Notes: generated by a model not told the origin, from the sequence alone. Positions 17,303 through 27,018 are shown, counted from the first letter of the stretch. The stretch is DNA of 64,000 nt from Nitrospira sp. (GCA_005116955.1 SWDI01000006.1:104619-168618); one strand, 5' to 3'. Program-made: numbers and translations.

Positions 17303-18201
17303 ATGGACAAGAGCGCACCACCAAAAGATCGAAAGGGCCTGCGCACCGGGTTTACCACCGGCGCCTGCACGGCGGCTGCGGCTAAGGCTGCGACCCGTTG
17401 TTTGGTGCAGGGCTCCATGCTGTCTGAGATTGAAACGACATTGCCGAATCGGTCGCGTGTCACCTTCGCGCTTGCACGCTGCGAGCGCGTGTACGAGCGC
17501 GCAATCTGCAGCGTGATCAAGGATGCCGGCGACGATCCCGATTGCACACATGGCGCCGAACTGATTGCGGAGGTCGAGCTCCGTACCGATCCCGGTATCG
17601 AGATCAGAGGAGGCTCTGGTGTGGCTAGAGTCACCAAGGCTGGGTTGGGACTGAAGATTGATGGGCCTGCGATTAACCCGGTCCCAAGTCGAAATATTAC
17701 AGAGCGGTTGGGGGTTTGTGCGAACTGGTGCTCACGACCGGTGGCAAGTCGGAACAATATGCGATGGCCCTCTATCCGCAATTGCCTGGACAGGCCTTCA
17801 TTCAGGTTGGCGACTTCATCGGTGTCGGCGTGAAGCAATGTGCGAAGCGAGGGGTTACGAGAGCCATCATCGTTGGGATGATGGGGAAACTCTCAAAGAT
17901 GGCCAATGGCAAGATGCAGACCCATGCCGCCGGATCGGAAGTGGATATGGAGTTTCTAGCGTCGCTGGCAGCCGAGCTATCCGCGCCTGACGAATTAGTG
18001 GCGGCCATCCGTCAGGCCAATACAGCCCGGCATGTATTGGAATTGTGCCGTGAGGCTGGTCTCGTCGGCATCACGTCGCTGATTTCCAAAAAAGTGGCTG
18101 AACAGTGTCAGCGCCATGCTGGTGGGAAGTTATTTGTGGAGGCCAGTCTTGTCGACTTCGGCGGGGCCTTGCTCGGTCGTTACCCGGAGGTTCACACATG
18201 A
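17303..18201 (+). pseudogene. cbiD: cbiD, cobalt-precorrin-5B C1-methyltransferase, broken by deletion and frameshift
   Basis: CbiD adds the C1 methyl group in the anaerobic pathway. The first part (about 135 codons from 17303) is normal: KGLRTGFTTGACTAAAAKAA, then DAGDDPDCTHG and GPAINPVPSRNITE. Near 17706-17716 the frame changes and the text jumps to CELVLTTGGKSEQYA, which continues normally to the stop at 18201. Compared with CbiD families the roughly 70 residues between these points, including the SILGTTGIV glycine-rich motif, are absent, and the two parts are out of frame. Either the gene is inactive or the assembly lost about 200 bases. The remaining cbi genes look intact. Confidence 0.88.
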
Positions 18202-18848
18202 ATGATATGAGACAGATGACGGCACTCGGACGGAGCATTGAGGATGGAAGCTTCGCCATCATCGACCAGGAGGCAGGTCCGCACGAGTTCAGCTCGGACG
18301 AATGGGAAGTGGTGCGCCGAGTGATTCATGCCACGGCGGACTTCGAGTTTAAGACGCTCATGCGGTTCCACCCTGAGGCGGTGCGAGCTGGTGTGACGGC
18401 GCTTCAAGGGGGCTGTCCGCTCCTGGTCGATGTGAAGATGATTTCTGCCGGCCTGAACAAGGAGCGACTATCTTCTTACGGCTGCAAGGTCCATTCGTTC
18501 ATTTCGGACGACGATGTCATCCTCACGGCCAAGACCAACAATTCGACGCGCGCGATTGAAGCCATGAGAAAAGCGCATCGCCTGAACTTCCTCGATGGCG
18601 CAGTGGTGGCCATCGGCAATGCCCCTACCGCATTGCTGGAGGTGGCTCGCTTGATTCGTGAGGAGGGAGCGAAGCCGGCGCTCATCATTGGCGTCCCAGT
18701 TGGATTCGTGTCGGCGGCTGAGTCGAAAGAGGTTACGCTGGAACTCTCGACTCCCTCTATCGTGGCCCGTGGCCGCAAGGGGGGCAGTCCCATTGCGGTC
18801 GCGATCATTCACGCGTTGCTGCTCCTCTCGGCAAAGGCACCGGTATGA
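18198..18848 (+). CDS. cbiC: Cobalt-precorrin-8 methylmutase
   Basis: Moves the methyl group from C11 to C12 to give cobyrinate. From the ATG at 18198, which overlaps the cbiD stop (ATGA), it has 216 residues, the family length. The catalytic histidine is His44 in RRVIHATADFE, and the conserved DVKMISAGLN and GNAPTALLE motifs are present. An earlier in-frame start at 18105 lies inside cbiD and is not needed. Confidence 0.95.
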   Translation: MNDMRQMTALGRSIEDGSFAIIDQEAGPHEFSSDEWEVVRRVIHATADFEFKTLMRFHPEAVRAGVTALQGGCPLLVDVKMISAGLNKERLSSYGCKVHSFISDDDVILTAKTNNSTRAIEAMRKAHRLNFLDGAVVAIGNAPTALLEVARLIREEGAKPALIIGVPVGFVSAAESKEVTLELSTPSIVARGRKGGSPIAVAIIHALLLLSAKAPV

Positions 18849-20101
18849 GTCTTCGGCGTACCATTACCTTGGTCGGGATTGGGGATGACGGCTGTGCGAG
18901 TCTGACGAGCCGTGCCGTCAACGCGGTGATGAAGGCGGGGGTACTTGTAGGTGGCGATCGCCATCTTGAGTTCTTTCCGCAATTTCAGGGCGAGAGGATC
19001 GTCCTCAAGGGTGGTGTGTCGTCGGTGCTCGATCGGGTGGCGGAACTGGCAGAGGAGCAGAATGTCTGTGTGGTGGCGTCCGGCGATCCCTTATTTTTCG
19101 GCATCGGCAGTCTGGTGATCGCACGGCTGGGCGCCGAGCATGTCGAGGTGCTGCCTCAGCCCAGTTCGATGCAATGGGCCTTTGCTCGAGCCGGCTTAAA
19201 GTGGGATGACGCCGCGTTTGTCTCCTTGCATGGCCGCTCATCCGAGGGATTTCTCACCAAGCTCAAGGGGCAAACCAAGGTGGCGATCTTCACCGATGAC
19301 AAGAACTCCCCATCGGTCTTAGCCCAGCGCATGGTCGAGCATGGAGAAACGGCCTGGGAGGCGTGGGTCTGTGAAAATCTTTGTGGACCGGATGAGCGGG
19401 TGCGGCAATTTGAGGTGAAAGATCTAGCCCTCTGTCAGGACATCGCCCCACTCAACGTGCTCTTACTTGTCCGTTCTGATCCGTCTTGGCGAGTGCCCTA
19501 CACTATTCCGTTTCTTCACGAAGATCAGTTCGCGAAGCGGATGCCGAAGAAAGGTCTCATTACGAAGCGCGAAGTGCGGCTCTTGTCGTTGGCTGCGATG
19601 GGGATCAGGCCGAACAGTGTGGTCTGGGACATCGGGGCCGGTTCTGGTTCTGTGGCAATTGAGGCGGCCTTGCTCGCACCCAAGGGGGTGGTCTATGCGA
19701 TCGAGGTCGATCCTGAAGGTGTCCAGATCTGCCGGGAGAATCTCTTGACCCATGCGGTCGATAATGTGCGGGTCATCGCCGGTCGAGCGCCGGAGGCGCT
19801 GACCGGTCTGGAGGCACCGGATGCGGTCTTCATCGGTGGCAGCAAGGGGAGTATGGAGGAGATCATTGATGTCGTCATGGAGCGCCTGCAACCAGGCGGA
19901 CGTCTCGTCGTCAATGCCATTACCTTGGAGAATGTCGCGGAGACGTATCAGACATTTCGTAAGCGGGGATTGGTGCCGGATGTCACCTTGCTCCAAATCT
20001 CGCGTGCTGAACCCTTGGCCCATTATCTCCGGTACGAATCTCTGAATCCTATTCAAATTTTCGCAGTCGAGAAGCCCAGACAGGCAGGAGTGGTCTCATG
20101 A
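18845..20101 (+). CDS. cbiET: Precorrin-6Y C5,15-methyltransferase, CbiE-CbiT fusion
   Basis: Bifunctional enzyme of 418 residues that methylates C5 and C15 and decarboxylates C12 acetate. The N-terminal half (about 1-210) is a CbiE tetrapyrrole methylase (TLVGIGDDG near the start, VVASGDPLFFGIG near 85). The C-terminal half is a CbiT Rossmann methyltransferase with the SAM motif DIGAGSGSVAIEAA near residue 262 and FIGGSKG downstream. The fused order is that of CobL. Both flanks overlap neighbours by ATGA. Confidence 0.95.
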   Translation: MSLRRTITLVGIGDDGCASLTSRAVNAVMKAGVLVGGDRHLEFFPQFQGERIVLKGGVSSVLDRVAELAEEQNVCVVASGDPLFFGIGSLVIARLGAEHVEVLPQPSSMQWAFARAGLKWDDAAFVSLHGRSSEGFLTKLKGQTKVAIFTDDKNSPSVLAQRMVEHGETAWEAWVCENLCGPDERVRQFEVKDLALCQDIAPLNVLLLVRSDPSWRVPYTIPFLHEDQFAKRMPKKGLITKREVRLLSLAAMGIRPNSVVWDIGAGSGSVAIEAALLAPKGVVYAIEVDPEGVQICRENLLTHAVDNVRVIAGRAPEALTGLEAPDAVFIGGSKGSMEEIIDVVMERLQPGGRLVVNAITLENVAETYQTFRKRGLVPDVTLLQISRAEPLAHYLRYESLNPIQIFAVEKPRQAGVVS

Positions 20102-20880
20102 ATTACGGAACGTTATATGGAGTCGGCGTCGGTCCAGGCGCACCGGATCTGATTACGCTGCGCGCGCTGAACGTGTTGAAACAGGCGCAGGTTCTCGCGC
20201 TACCTCGCAGCTCGGATTACGGAGAGTCGATGGCTTGGAAGATTCTCAAACCAACATTGGGTGAGGTTCTGGGACAAGAGCGTATTTTTTTGACGTTTCC
20301 GATGAATAAGGACCCCGAGCGTCTTCGACCAGCGTGGGATGTCGCCTTTACCGCCATCGGGGAACGTCTGGAGAAGGGCTTGTCGGTGGCGTTTGCGACA
20401 GAAGGAGATCCCTCGCTCTTTAGTACGTTCATCTATCTGCGTCGAGAAGCCCCACTCCGCTGGCCTGGGATCCGCATCGAAGTCGTTCCAGGCGTCTCGT
20501 CGATCATGGCCGTGCCTTCCGTGACTGGCATTCCCTTGGCGGATGGACAAGAACGGATTGCCATTCTCCCTGCAAGCTATGGAGTCGAGGATTTGAATCA
20601 GGTGTTGGAGCTGTTTGATACCGTGGTGCTCATGAAGATGGGCACTGAGATTCCCAAGGTGGTCCAGGCGCTGGAGCAGCAGGGCCTTGTTGATCGAGCG
20701 GTCTACGTGTCGAAAGCAACCATGGCTGAGGAACGGATTGTGCGGGATATTCGCACAATCCAGACCGAACGGGGCGATTGTTTCGCGATGATCATCGTGT
20801 CGCGCAAGGAACGTAGTGGGCTTCTTGCCGGCTTAGTACCGGCGATGTCGAGGTTTGCGACGAGAGGGTCTGAGGCATGA
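20098..20880 (+). CDS. cbiL: Precorrin-2 / cobalt-factor II C20-methyltransferase
   Basis: SAM-dependent tetrapyrrole methylase of 260 residues that adds the C20 methyl. The family motifs are GVGVGPGAPDLITLRALNVL at the N terminus, ATEGDPSLFSTFIYL near residue 100 and VVPGVSSIMA near 130. In the CbiX-type pathway its substrate would be cobalt-sirohydrochlorin. It is coupled to both neighbours by ATGA overlaps. Confidence 0.95.
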   Translation: MNYGTLYGVGVGPGAPDLITLRALNVLKQAQVLALPRSSDYGESMAWKILKPTLGEVLGQERIFLTFPMNKDPERLRPAWDVAFTAIGERLEKGLSVAFATEGDPSLFSTFIYLRREAPLRWPGIRIEVVPGVSSIMAVPSVTGIPLADGQERIAILPASYGVEDLNQVLELFDTVVLMKMGTEIPKVVQALEQQGLVDRAVYVSKATMAEERIVRDIRTIQTERGDCFAMIIVSRKERSGLLAGLVPAMSRFATRGSEA

Positions 20881-22016
20881 CCGTCGATCGCAAGACGTTT
20901 GCTGTCTATGCCATTACGAAGCACGGGGTCGCGATTGCATCTCGTTTGCTGCCGCACCTTATAGACACCGACCTCTTTGTGTCAGAGAAGCTGATCGCCT
21001 CGGCATCGCCCAGTGCGCGACGCTTGCCGCTTCCGATGGGCCCGACCTTAATCGAAACGTTTACGGCCTACGATTGCCATGTCTTTATCATCAGTATTGG
21101 AGCGGTCGTTCGTATGGTTGCGCCTCTCTTGAAGAGTAAGAAGGTTGATCCAGCGGTGGTCTGCATCGATGACGCGGCCCGGTTCTCAATCTGTGTGCTC
21201 TCCGGTCACGTTGGCCGTGGGAATAGTTTTACCGGTCGGATTGCGGTCGCGTTGGGCGCGCAGTCGGTGGTGACGACCGCATCTGATGCGATCGGGACCC
21301 TGACCGTGGATATCCTAGGACGCGACCTGGGCTGGACTCTCGATGACATGGATCGCAATGTGACGAGAGGTTGTGCCGCAGTGGTGAATGCGACCAAGGT
21401 GCTGTTTGTACAAGAAACGGGAGAGCCGGACTGGTGGCCTGCCGGGAAGCCCTTGCCGGAGGGAGTCCGTTACGCCACCTCGCTGGAGGGAGTGGACTCG
21501 GAGGCGTTTGAAATCCTCTTGATCGCGACGGACCGCGAGATCGGCTTATCTCATCCAGCCCATTGGGAGAACGCTGTCATCTATCGTCCGAAGAGTCTCG
21601 TGCTCGGGATCGGTTGTGACAGGGGCACGGCTCCCGATCTGGTAGATCGGGGAGTCCTGGCCATTTTGGCGAAACAGGGCCTTTCCCCCAAGTCGGTCAA
21701 AGAACTGGCGACCATCGATGTGAAGAAGGACGAGGTTGCCTTGCTGGCCTTGAGCGAGAAATATGGTTGGCCTTTGCGCACCTATTCGCCGGAGCAACTG
21801 GACGTGGTGCCGGGCATTCAAAATCCATCCGAAAAGGTGAAACAGCATGTCGGTTCGCGTGGGGTGTCGGAGCCAGCTGCATTGCTTGCTGCAGGGGCGG
21901 ATGAGCTCCTCGTGCCCAAACAGATCTATACGGAACCGGGAGCGGGCCGATCGATGACCTTGGCTGTGGCGCGGCGGGTCTTTGCAAAACGGCAGGTGGA
22001 GATGGTGAGCCTATGA
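20877..22016 (+). CDS. cbiG: Cobalt-precorrin-5A hydrolase
   Basis: Opens the delta-lactone of cobalt-precorrin-5A, releasing acetaldehyde; it is diagnostic for the anaerobic route. At 379 residues it has all three parts: the N-terminal CbiG domain (FAVYAITKHGVAIASRLL), the middle region with CIDDAARFSICVLSGHVGRGN, and the C-terminal domain from about residue 240 (LVLGIGCDRGT, ending with SVAEPAALLAAGA-like text). It overlaps cbiL and cbiH by four bases each. Confidence 0.94.
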   Translation: MTVDRKTFAVYAITKHGVAIASRLLPHLIDTDLFVSEKLIASASPSARRLPLPMGPTLIETFTAYDCHVFIISIGAVVRMVAPLLKSKKVDPAVVCIDDAARFSICVLSGHVGRGNSFTGRIAVALGAQSVVTTASDAIGTLTVDILGRDLGWTLDDMDRNVTRGCAAVVNATKVLFVQETGEPDWWPAGKPLPEGVRYATSLEGVDSEAFEILLIATDREIGLSHPAHWENAVIYRPKSLVLGIGCDRGTAPDLVDRGVLAILAKQGLSPKSVKELATIDVKKDEVALLALSEKYGWPLRTYSPEQLDVVPGIQNPSEKVKQHVGSRGVSEPAALLAAGADELLVPKQIYTEPGAGRSMTLAVARRVFAKRQVEMVSL

Positions 22017-22849
22017 ACGATTCAAAAGGAATTCTCTACGTAGTAGGCATCGGGCCGGGTGCGCAAGACCATGCGACTCCTGCCGCCTTGAAGGCCATCG
22101 CCGAGTCACAACTCGTGGTCGGCTATACCACCTATATCAAGCTCGTTCGTCACCTTCTTGAAGGAAAAGAGATCGTCAAGACAGGGATGACAGAGGAGAT
22201 CGGCCGTGCTCGCGCCGCCATTGAGCGTGCAAGAGATGGCGCGACGGTGTCGTTAATCTCCTCCGGGGACGCGGGTGTCTATGGTATGGCGGGCTTGGTC
22301 TTTCAGGTTCTAAAAGAAATGGGTTGGAAGAAGGGTGACTCGCCGGAGTTGCGGCTCGTTCCAGGGATGACTGCGCTTAACTCTTGCGCGTCCCTGGTCG
22401 GTGCACCGTTGGTCCACGATTCCTGTTCGATCTCATTGTCGGATCTGCTGACCCCTTGGTCTGTCATCGAGAAGCGGATCGAAGCAGCGGCCAGTGCGGA
22501 TTTTGTAATCGGTTTATACAACCCAGCCAGCGGTCGGCGCACGAGACAGATTGTGGATGCTCAGGCGATTATTCGGCGTCACCGTGAGGGGAACACGCCG
22601 GTAGCCCTCGTGAAGAGCGCGTATCGCGATATGGAACAGGTCGTTCTGACCAATCTGGATACCTTTCTAGATTATGAGATCGGGATGTTGACTACTGTCA
22701 TCATCGGGTCGAGCAATACCTTTATGTTCGAGGGATACATGGTGACTCCGCGCGGCTATACGAACAAGTACAGTTTTGATGGAGCTGTTCTTCCTGGTCA
22801 AAGGCCGGGTTTCTCGCTGGTTGTGCCTCCTGTCTCGGAGATGGACTGA
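22013..22849 (+). CDS. cbiH: Precorrin-3B / cobalt-factor III C17-methyltransferase
   Basis: Ring-contracting tetrapyrrole methylase of 278 residues. Motifs are VVGIGPGAQDHATPAALKAI near the N terminus, ISSGDAGVYGMAGLV near 83 and VPGMTALNSCASLVGAPLVHDS near 115; GLYNPASGRRT is the typical C-terminal-half motif. No C-terminal ferredoxin-like extension is present. The stop shares bases with the next start (TGATG at 22847). Confidence 0.95.
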   Translation: MNDSKGILYVVGIGPGAQDHATPAALKAIAESQLVVGYTTYIKLVRHLLEGKEIVKTGMTEEIGRARAAIERARDGATVSLISSGDAGVYGMAGLVFQVLKEMGWKKGDSPELRLVPGMTALNSCASLVGAPLVHDSCSISLSDLLTPWSVIEKRIEAAASADFVIGLYNPASGRRTRQIVDAQAIIRRHREGNTPVALVKSAYRDMEQVVLTNLDTFLDYEIGMLTTVIIGSSNTFMFEGYMVTPRGYTNKYSFDGAVLPGQRPGFSLVVPPVSEMD

Positions 22850-23262
22850 TGGCGCTGATCGGACGGTTAGCCGGAGCCATTTTAGCTGAGACTGGAGGAC
22901 AGTTCTTTTTGGTGGGCAATCCCAAGGAGCCGTGCGATTTCGTCGCGGTGGGGTTCGAGTGTCCTGGCGTGATTAACGCTATGGAGCGGCCCTTTATCAG
23001 TCTCTCACCTCTTCGCTCGGTTCAGATACCGCAACCGTATCTGACAATGACTGTCGAGGGAGAAGGCCTGGCTCGATTACTGGTCGATCGCTTCGTGATT
23101 CAACGGAATGGCTCAGTGAGCGATCGTCTCTGGCGGCTAGTGACCGACCCCAAACAGGAGGATCGCGCTGTATCAGGTGGCACAATCAATGCGCAGTGGC
23201 TGGGAGAGATCCCGGCAGAGATTTGGCACATTGTGCGAGAGACCGTGCTGAAGTGTACGTAA
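22849..23262 (+). CDS. Unknown protein between cbiH and cbiF
   Basis: A 137-residue soluble protein with no family that I recognise. It has an N-terminal hydrophobic, glycine-rich stretch (IGRLAGAILAETGGQFFLVG), two cysteines near residues 27 and 37 (EPCDFVAVGFECPG), and a C-terminal helix. It is coupled to cbiH by the TGATG overlap and ends 10 bases before cbiF. The tight coupling inside an otherwise defined pathway suggests a pathway role, for example a chaperone or reductase subunit, but nothing in the sequence shows it. Confidence 0.7.
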   Translation: MALIGRLAGAILAETGGQFFLVGNPKEPCDFVAVGFECPGVINAMERPFISLSPLRSVQIPQPYLTMTVEGEGLARLLVDRFVIQRNGSVSDRLWRLVTDPKQEDRAVSGGTINAQWLGEIPAEIWHIVRETVLKCT

Positions 23263-23272
23263 AGGAGTTCTG

Positions 23273-24064
23273 ATGCGTGTCTATATTATTGGGGCAGGTC
23301 CGGGTGACCCAAAACTTCTCACGCTGCGCGGAGCGGAGTTGATCGCTTCCTGTCCCGTGGTGCTCTACACAGGCTCACTAGTCCCCAAAGAAGTCATTGC
23401 CCATGCCAGGCCTGACGCCAGGGTGATGGATTCATCAGGGATGACGCTCGAACAGATTGTCGAGGTGATCGTGGCAGCCCGCGATGCGGACCAGGATGTG
23501 GCGCGAGTCCATACCGGCGATCCGATGATCTTTGGGTCCACCGCGGAACAGATGCGCCGGCTGATGGAGCTGGGGATTGGCTATGAGATTGTTCCCGGTG
23601 TCTCGTCCTTCACTGCGGCAGCGGCAGCGCTGGGCCGTGAACTGACCCTCCCAGAATTGTCTCAGACAGTGATCCTGACCAGGGCAGAGGGGCGGACCTC
23701 AATGCCAGCTGGGGAAAAACTGGAAGACCTCGCACAGCATCAAGCGACCTTGGCCTTGTTCCTGAGCATCACCCTGCTCAAGGATGTTGCCCGTGATCTG
23801 ACTCCGTCGTATGGAGCCGATTGTCCTGTGGCCATCGTTCATAAAGCCTCCTGGCCTGATCAGGTGATCGTGACCGGGACTCTGGCGGATATCGCCGACA
23901 AGGCCAAGGCGGCCAAGCTCAACTCGACTTCGATGGTGTTGGTAGGGCGTGTGCTGACGGCAACCGAGTTTGCGAATTCGCGGTTGTACGATCCGGAGTT
24001 TACCCACCGGTTTAGGAAGGGTGAACCTGCCGTGAAGAAACCAGGAAATCCTCGTGCCGACTGA
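23273..24064 (+). CDS. cbiF: Cobalt-precorrin-4 C11-methyltransferase
   Basis: SAM-dependent tetrapyrrole methylase of 263 residues. It starts MRVYIIGAGPGDPKLLTLRGAELIASC and has VARVHTGDPMIFGS near 80 and VPGVSSFTAAAAALGRELTLPE near 110, the CbiF/CobM pattern. Ribosome site AAAGGAG lies 5 bases before the ATG. It overlaps cobA-hemD by 11 bases. Confidence 0.95.
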   Translation: MRVYIIGAGPGDPKLLTLRGAELIASCPVVLYTGSLVPKEVIAHARPDARVMDSSGMTLEQIVEVIVAARDADQDVARVHTGDPMIFGSTAEQMRRLMELGIGYEIVPGVSSFTAAAAALGRELTLPELSQTVILTRAEGRTSMPAGEKLEDLAQHQATLALFLSITLLKDVARDLTPSYGADCPVAIVHKASWPDQVIVTGTLADIADKAKAAKLNSTSMVLVGRVLTATEFANSRLYDPEFTHRFRKGEPAVKKPGNPRAD

Positions 24065-25529
24065 GCCAACAATCCGAAGAGGCATGGTCTATCTGGTCGG
24101 GGCAGGACCAGGCGATCCTGGGCTGCTCACAGTCCGAGCTCTCGAATTGCTGCGCGCTGCTGACGTGGTGGCCTACGACAAACTGGTCTCTCAGGCCATC
24201 CTTTCACTGGTTAGACCAGAAACAGAGTTACTACCGGTTGGACGACGCCATGGTACGGGAGTGACCTCCTATCGACTCCATCCTGAGGTGATGGCTCGCG
24301 CCAAAGCAGGGCGTATGGTGGTGCGCTTGAAGGCAGGCGATCCATTCATTTTTGGAAGAGGTGGAGAAGAGGCAGAGGAACTGGCGGAAGCCGGCATCCC
24401 CTGTACGATCGTCCCTGGTGTGTCAGCCGCGCTCGGTGCGGCGGCCTATGCCGGCATCCCGCTGACGCATCGACTCCATGCCTCCGATGTGACCTTCATG
24501 AGTGGCCATGATGTCGATGGGAATCGGGACAGTTTCACCGACTGGTCCAAGGCTGCCTCAGGCACAGGTACGTTGGTCTTGTTTATGGCAGCGAGAAAGC
24601 TGTCCGCAAGTCTTCAGCGTCTGATTCAAGCAGGCCGCTCCGCCGACACACCCGCGGCCTATATCGCGTCCGCCACCACGCCACATCAACATGTCATTGT
24701 CGGTACGTTGTCGTCTCTCGTGGACAGGACACAACATGTCGACCTGACGATTCCAGCGCTCGTCATCGTGGGTGAGGTTGTCGCGCTGCGTGAGCGGATC
24801 GCCTGGTTTGAACGAAGTCCGCTGGCTGGTCGGCGGCTGCTGGTTGCGCGTGCACGTCCAGGCCGGTCTCCACTGGCCGCAGACCTTCGTATGCTCGGAG
24901 CCGAGGTGTTGGAAATGCCCGAGGTCGAGGTGGTGCCCTTCGAGGGACGTGCTCCCATCGAAGCGTCCCTTGCGCGTCTTCAGGAATTCAACGGCATTGT
25001 CTTTGGATGTGCCGCCGGTGTCGACACGGTGGTCTCGCGCACACCCACGTTCAACGTGCCGGTGATCGCAGTGGGGATGGCGGCTGCGCAGGCCTTGTCC
25101 AGACATGGTATTCCAGTCACGCGTGCTGTGCGTGGTGCCTGTCAAGAAGCGCTCGTCGAGCATGCGATAGTTTTTCAGAAGGGACACTTCCTTTTGGTGA
25201 CGGCAGAGGGCGGCCGGCCGAACTTGCAGCACGAACTCATGAAGATCGGTGCAGAAGTCGAGACGATCGCTGTCTACCGGTATGTTCACCGGATGCCCAC
25301 TCTATTGTTGCCGCCGATCGATCTCGTGGTGCTGCCTAGCTCCTCCGCGGCTCGCACTGTCCTGTCAGGTGATTTTGGTCAGGCTCTGCAAGGGGTGGCG
25401 ATGGCGGCGATAGGGCCACAGACCGAAGCCGCGGCGCGTCAATGTGGCGCTCAGTCTGTGGTGCGGGCTGAGGAAGACAGCGTGACATCATTGGTATCTC
25501 TTGTTGTGACGATGATGAAGAGATTGTGA
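24054..25529 (+). CDS. cobA-hemD: Uroporphyrinogen-III C-methyltransferase / uroporphyrinogen-III synthase fusion
   Basis: Bifunctional protein of 491 residues that closes the tetrapyrrole ring and makes precorrin-2. The CobA/SUMT half (about 1-250) has VYLVGAGPGDPGLLTVRALELL, KAGDPFIFGRGGEE and VPGVSAALGAAAYAGIPLTHR. The HemD half (about 255-491) begins AGRRLLVARARPGRSPLAADL and has low sequence conservation, as usual. A separate precorrin-2 dehydrogenase for conversion to sirohydrochlorin was not found in the window. The next gene, cbiA, starts 109 bases downstream. Confidence 0.94.
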   Translation: MPTEPTIRRGMVYLVGAGPGDPGLLTVRALELLRAADVVAYDKLVSQAILSLVRPETELLPVGRRHGTGVTSYRLHPEVMARAKAGRMVVRLKAGDPFIFGRGGEEAEELAEAGIPCTIVPGVSAALGAAAYAGIPLTHRLHASDVTFMSGHDVDGNRDSFTDWSKAASGTGTLVLFMAARKLSASLQRLIQAGRSADTPAAYIASATTPHQHVIVGTLSSLVDRTQHVDLTIPALVIVGEVVALRERIAWFERSPLAGRRLLVARARPGRSPLAADLRMLGAEVLEMPEVEVVPFEGRAPIEASLARLQEFNGIVFGCAAGVDTVVSRTPTFNVPVIAVGMAAAQALSRHGIPVTRAVRGACQEALVEHAIVFQKGHFLLVTAEGGRPNLQHELMKIGAEVETIAVYRYVHRMPTLLLPPIDLVVLPSSSAARTVLSGDFGQALQGVAMAAIGPQTEAAARQCGAQSVVRAEEDSVTSLVSLVVTMMKRL

Positions 25530-25638
25530 CGGATCATGATGTTCTTGGGTCTTCGCACTGCGACGATGTTCTTTCGTAAAGCCCGAATTGAATGTGCGAT
25601 CGGTTGGTAGGTCCGTTCTCGACTCATAAGGACATGGA

Positions 25639-27018
25639 ATGCTGAAGATCCCACGACTTGTTATTGCAGGGACGGCTAGCAATGTTGGCAAAACAACGGT
25701 CATGGTTGGCCTTGTTCGGGCATTGCGTGCAAGGGGACTGCGCGTGGCTGTCTTCAAATGTGGTCCGGACTACCTCGACCCGACCTATCACGTTCGTGCA
25801 GCCGATGCGCCATGTCACAATCTTGATGGATGGATGATGGGGCGTGATGCGGTTCTCTCGACGTTCACACGCGCAACGCAAGGAGCTGATATCGCACTCC
25901 TCGAAGGCGTGATGGGTCTCTTTGATGGCGCATCACCGACGAGCGACGAAGGGTCAACCGCTGAGATCGCAAAGTGGCTACAGGCACCAGTGCTGCTTGT
26001 CTGCGACACAGGGGGCATGGCTCGCAGTATTGCGGCGTTGGCCAAAGGGTTTTCAACTTTTGATGTCGATCTTCAGGTTGCGGGACTGATCTGCAATCGA
26101 GTTGGCAGCCGTGGGCATCTGGATTTACTCCGCAAAGCGACGGAGGGTTCGCCTCCCGTTATGGGTGGGCTTCCCAAGGAATCCTCCTTGGATTTTGCAG
26201 ATCGGCATCTGGGGCTGCAGAGCGCCGATCGGGCAACGGTGTCGGAAGATGTCTTCGTCGCCTGGGGCGATCGGGTGAGCGAGTGGTGCGATATCGATAC
26301 CATCATAGCACTGGCTCATGCCGCGCCGGCCCTCCCCGATATTCACGCGATGGAACGAATTGTTACGGAAGGGGTACGGTGCCGAATTGGCCTCGCCTTT
26401 GACGAAGCCTTTCACTTCTATTACGACGACAACCTCCGCCGTCTTGAGAGTCTTGGCGCGGAGCTTGTTCGATTCTCTCCCATTCATGACACGCATTTGC
26501 CCGATGTGGATGGTCTCTATTTTGGAGGCGGGTACCCGGAGGTCCATGCCGAAGGTCTGTCTCGGAACCAGAGTATGCGCGCAGAAGTGGCATCGTTTGC
26601 GGAGATGCAAGGACCTATCTATGGCGAGTGTGGCGGTCTCATGTATTTATCCAGCGGCATTCGAACGCTCGATCGCACGCTGTATCCGATGGTGGGGCTC
26701 ATTCCTGGTGAAGCAGAGATGAAAGATCGCCTGCAGGCGCTGGGATATGTCGAGGTCGAGACGAAGGAGAACACGCTGCTTGGTCCAGCAGGTCTGCGAT
26801 TTCGCGGCCATCAATTTCGCTATTCAGACTTTCACCTTTCGCCGGACGTCGAGCGCACCTACAACGTGTGTCGTCGACGTGGTGGTGAGCCCTTTGGGGA
26901 GGGCTATCGCCGAGGCAATACGCTGGGTTCCTATATCCATGCCCATTGGGCTTCAAATCCTCTCCTGGTTCAGGGGTTCGTGCAAGCCTGTGCCGCGCAT
27001 GCGAGGAGAGCCCGGTGA
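25639..27018 (+). CDS. cbiA: Cobyrinate a,c-diamide synthase
   Basis: Amidates the a and c acetate side chains using glutamine and ATP. The 459-residue protein has the N-terminal P-loop-like GTASNVGKT (residues 11-19), EGVMGLFDG near 95, and a C-terminal class I glutamine amidotransferase-like domain with FGGGYPEVHAEGL and the nucleophile Cys in YGECGGLMYLS near 333. The stop overlaps the GTG start of cbiP (GTGA at 27015). Confidence 0.95.
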   Translation: MLKIPRLVIAGTASNVGKTTVMVGLVRALRARGLRVAVFKCGPDYLDPTYHVRAADAPCHNLDGWMMGRDAVLSTFTRATQGADIALLEGVMGLFDGASPTSDEGSTAEIAKWLQAPVLLVCDTGGMARSIAALAKGFSTFDVDLQVAGLICNRVGSRGHLDLLRKATEGSPPVMGGLPKESSLDFADRHLGLQSADRATVSEDVFVAWGDRVSEWCDIDTIIALAHAAPALPDIHAMERIVTEGVRCRIGLAFDEAFHFYYDDNLRRLESLGAELVRFSPIHDTHLPDVDGLYFGGGYPEVHAEGLSRNQSMRAEVASFAEMQGPIYGECGGLMYLSSGIRTLDRTLYPMVGLIPGEAEMKDRLQALGYVEVETKENTLLGPAGLRFRGHQFRYSDFHLSPDVERTYNVCRRRGGEPFGEGYRRGNTLGSYIHAHWASNPLLVQGFVQACAAHARRAR

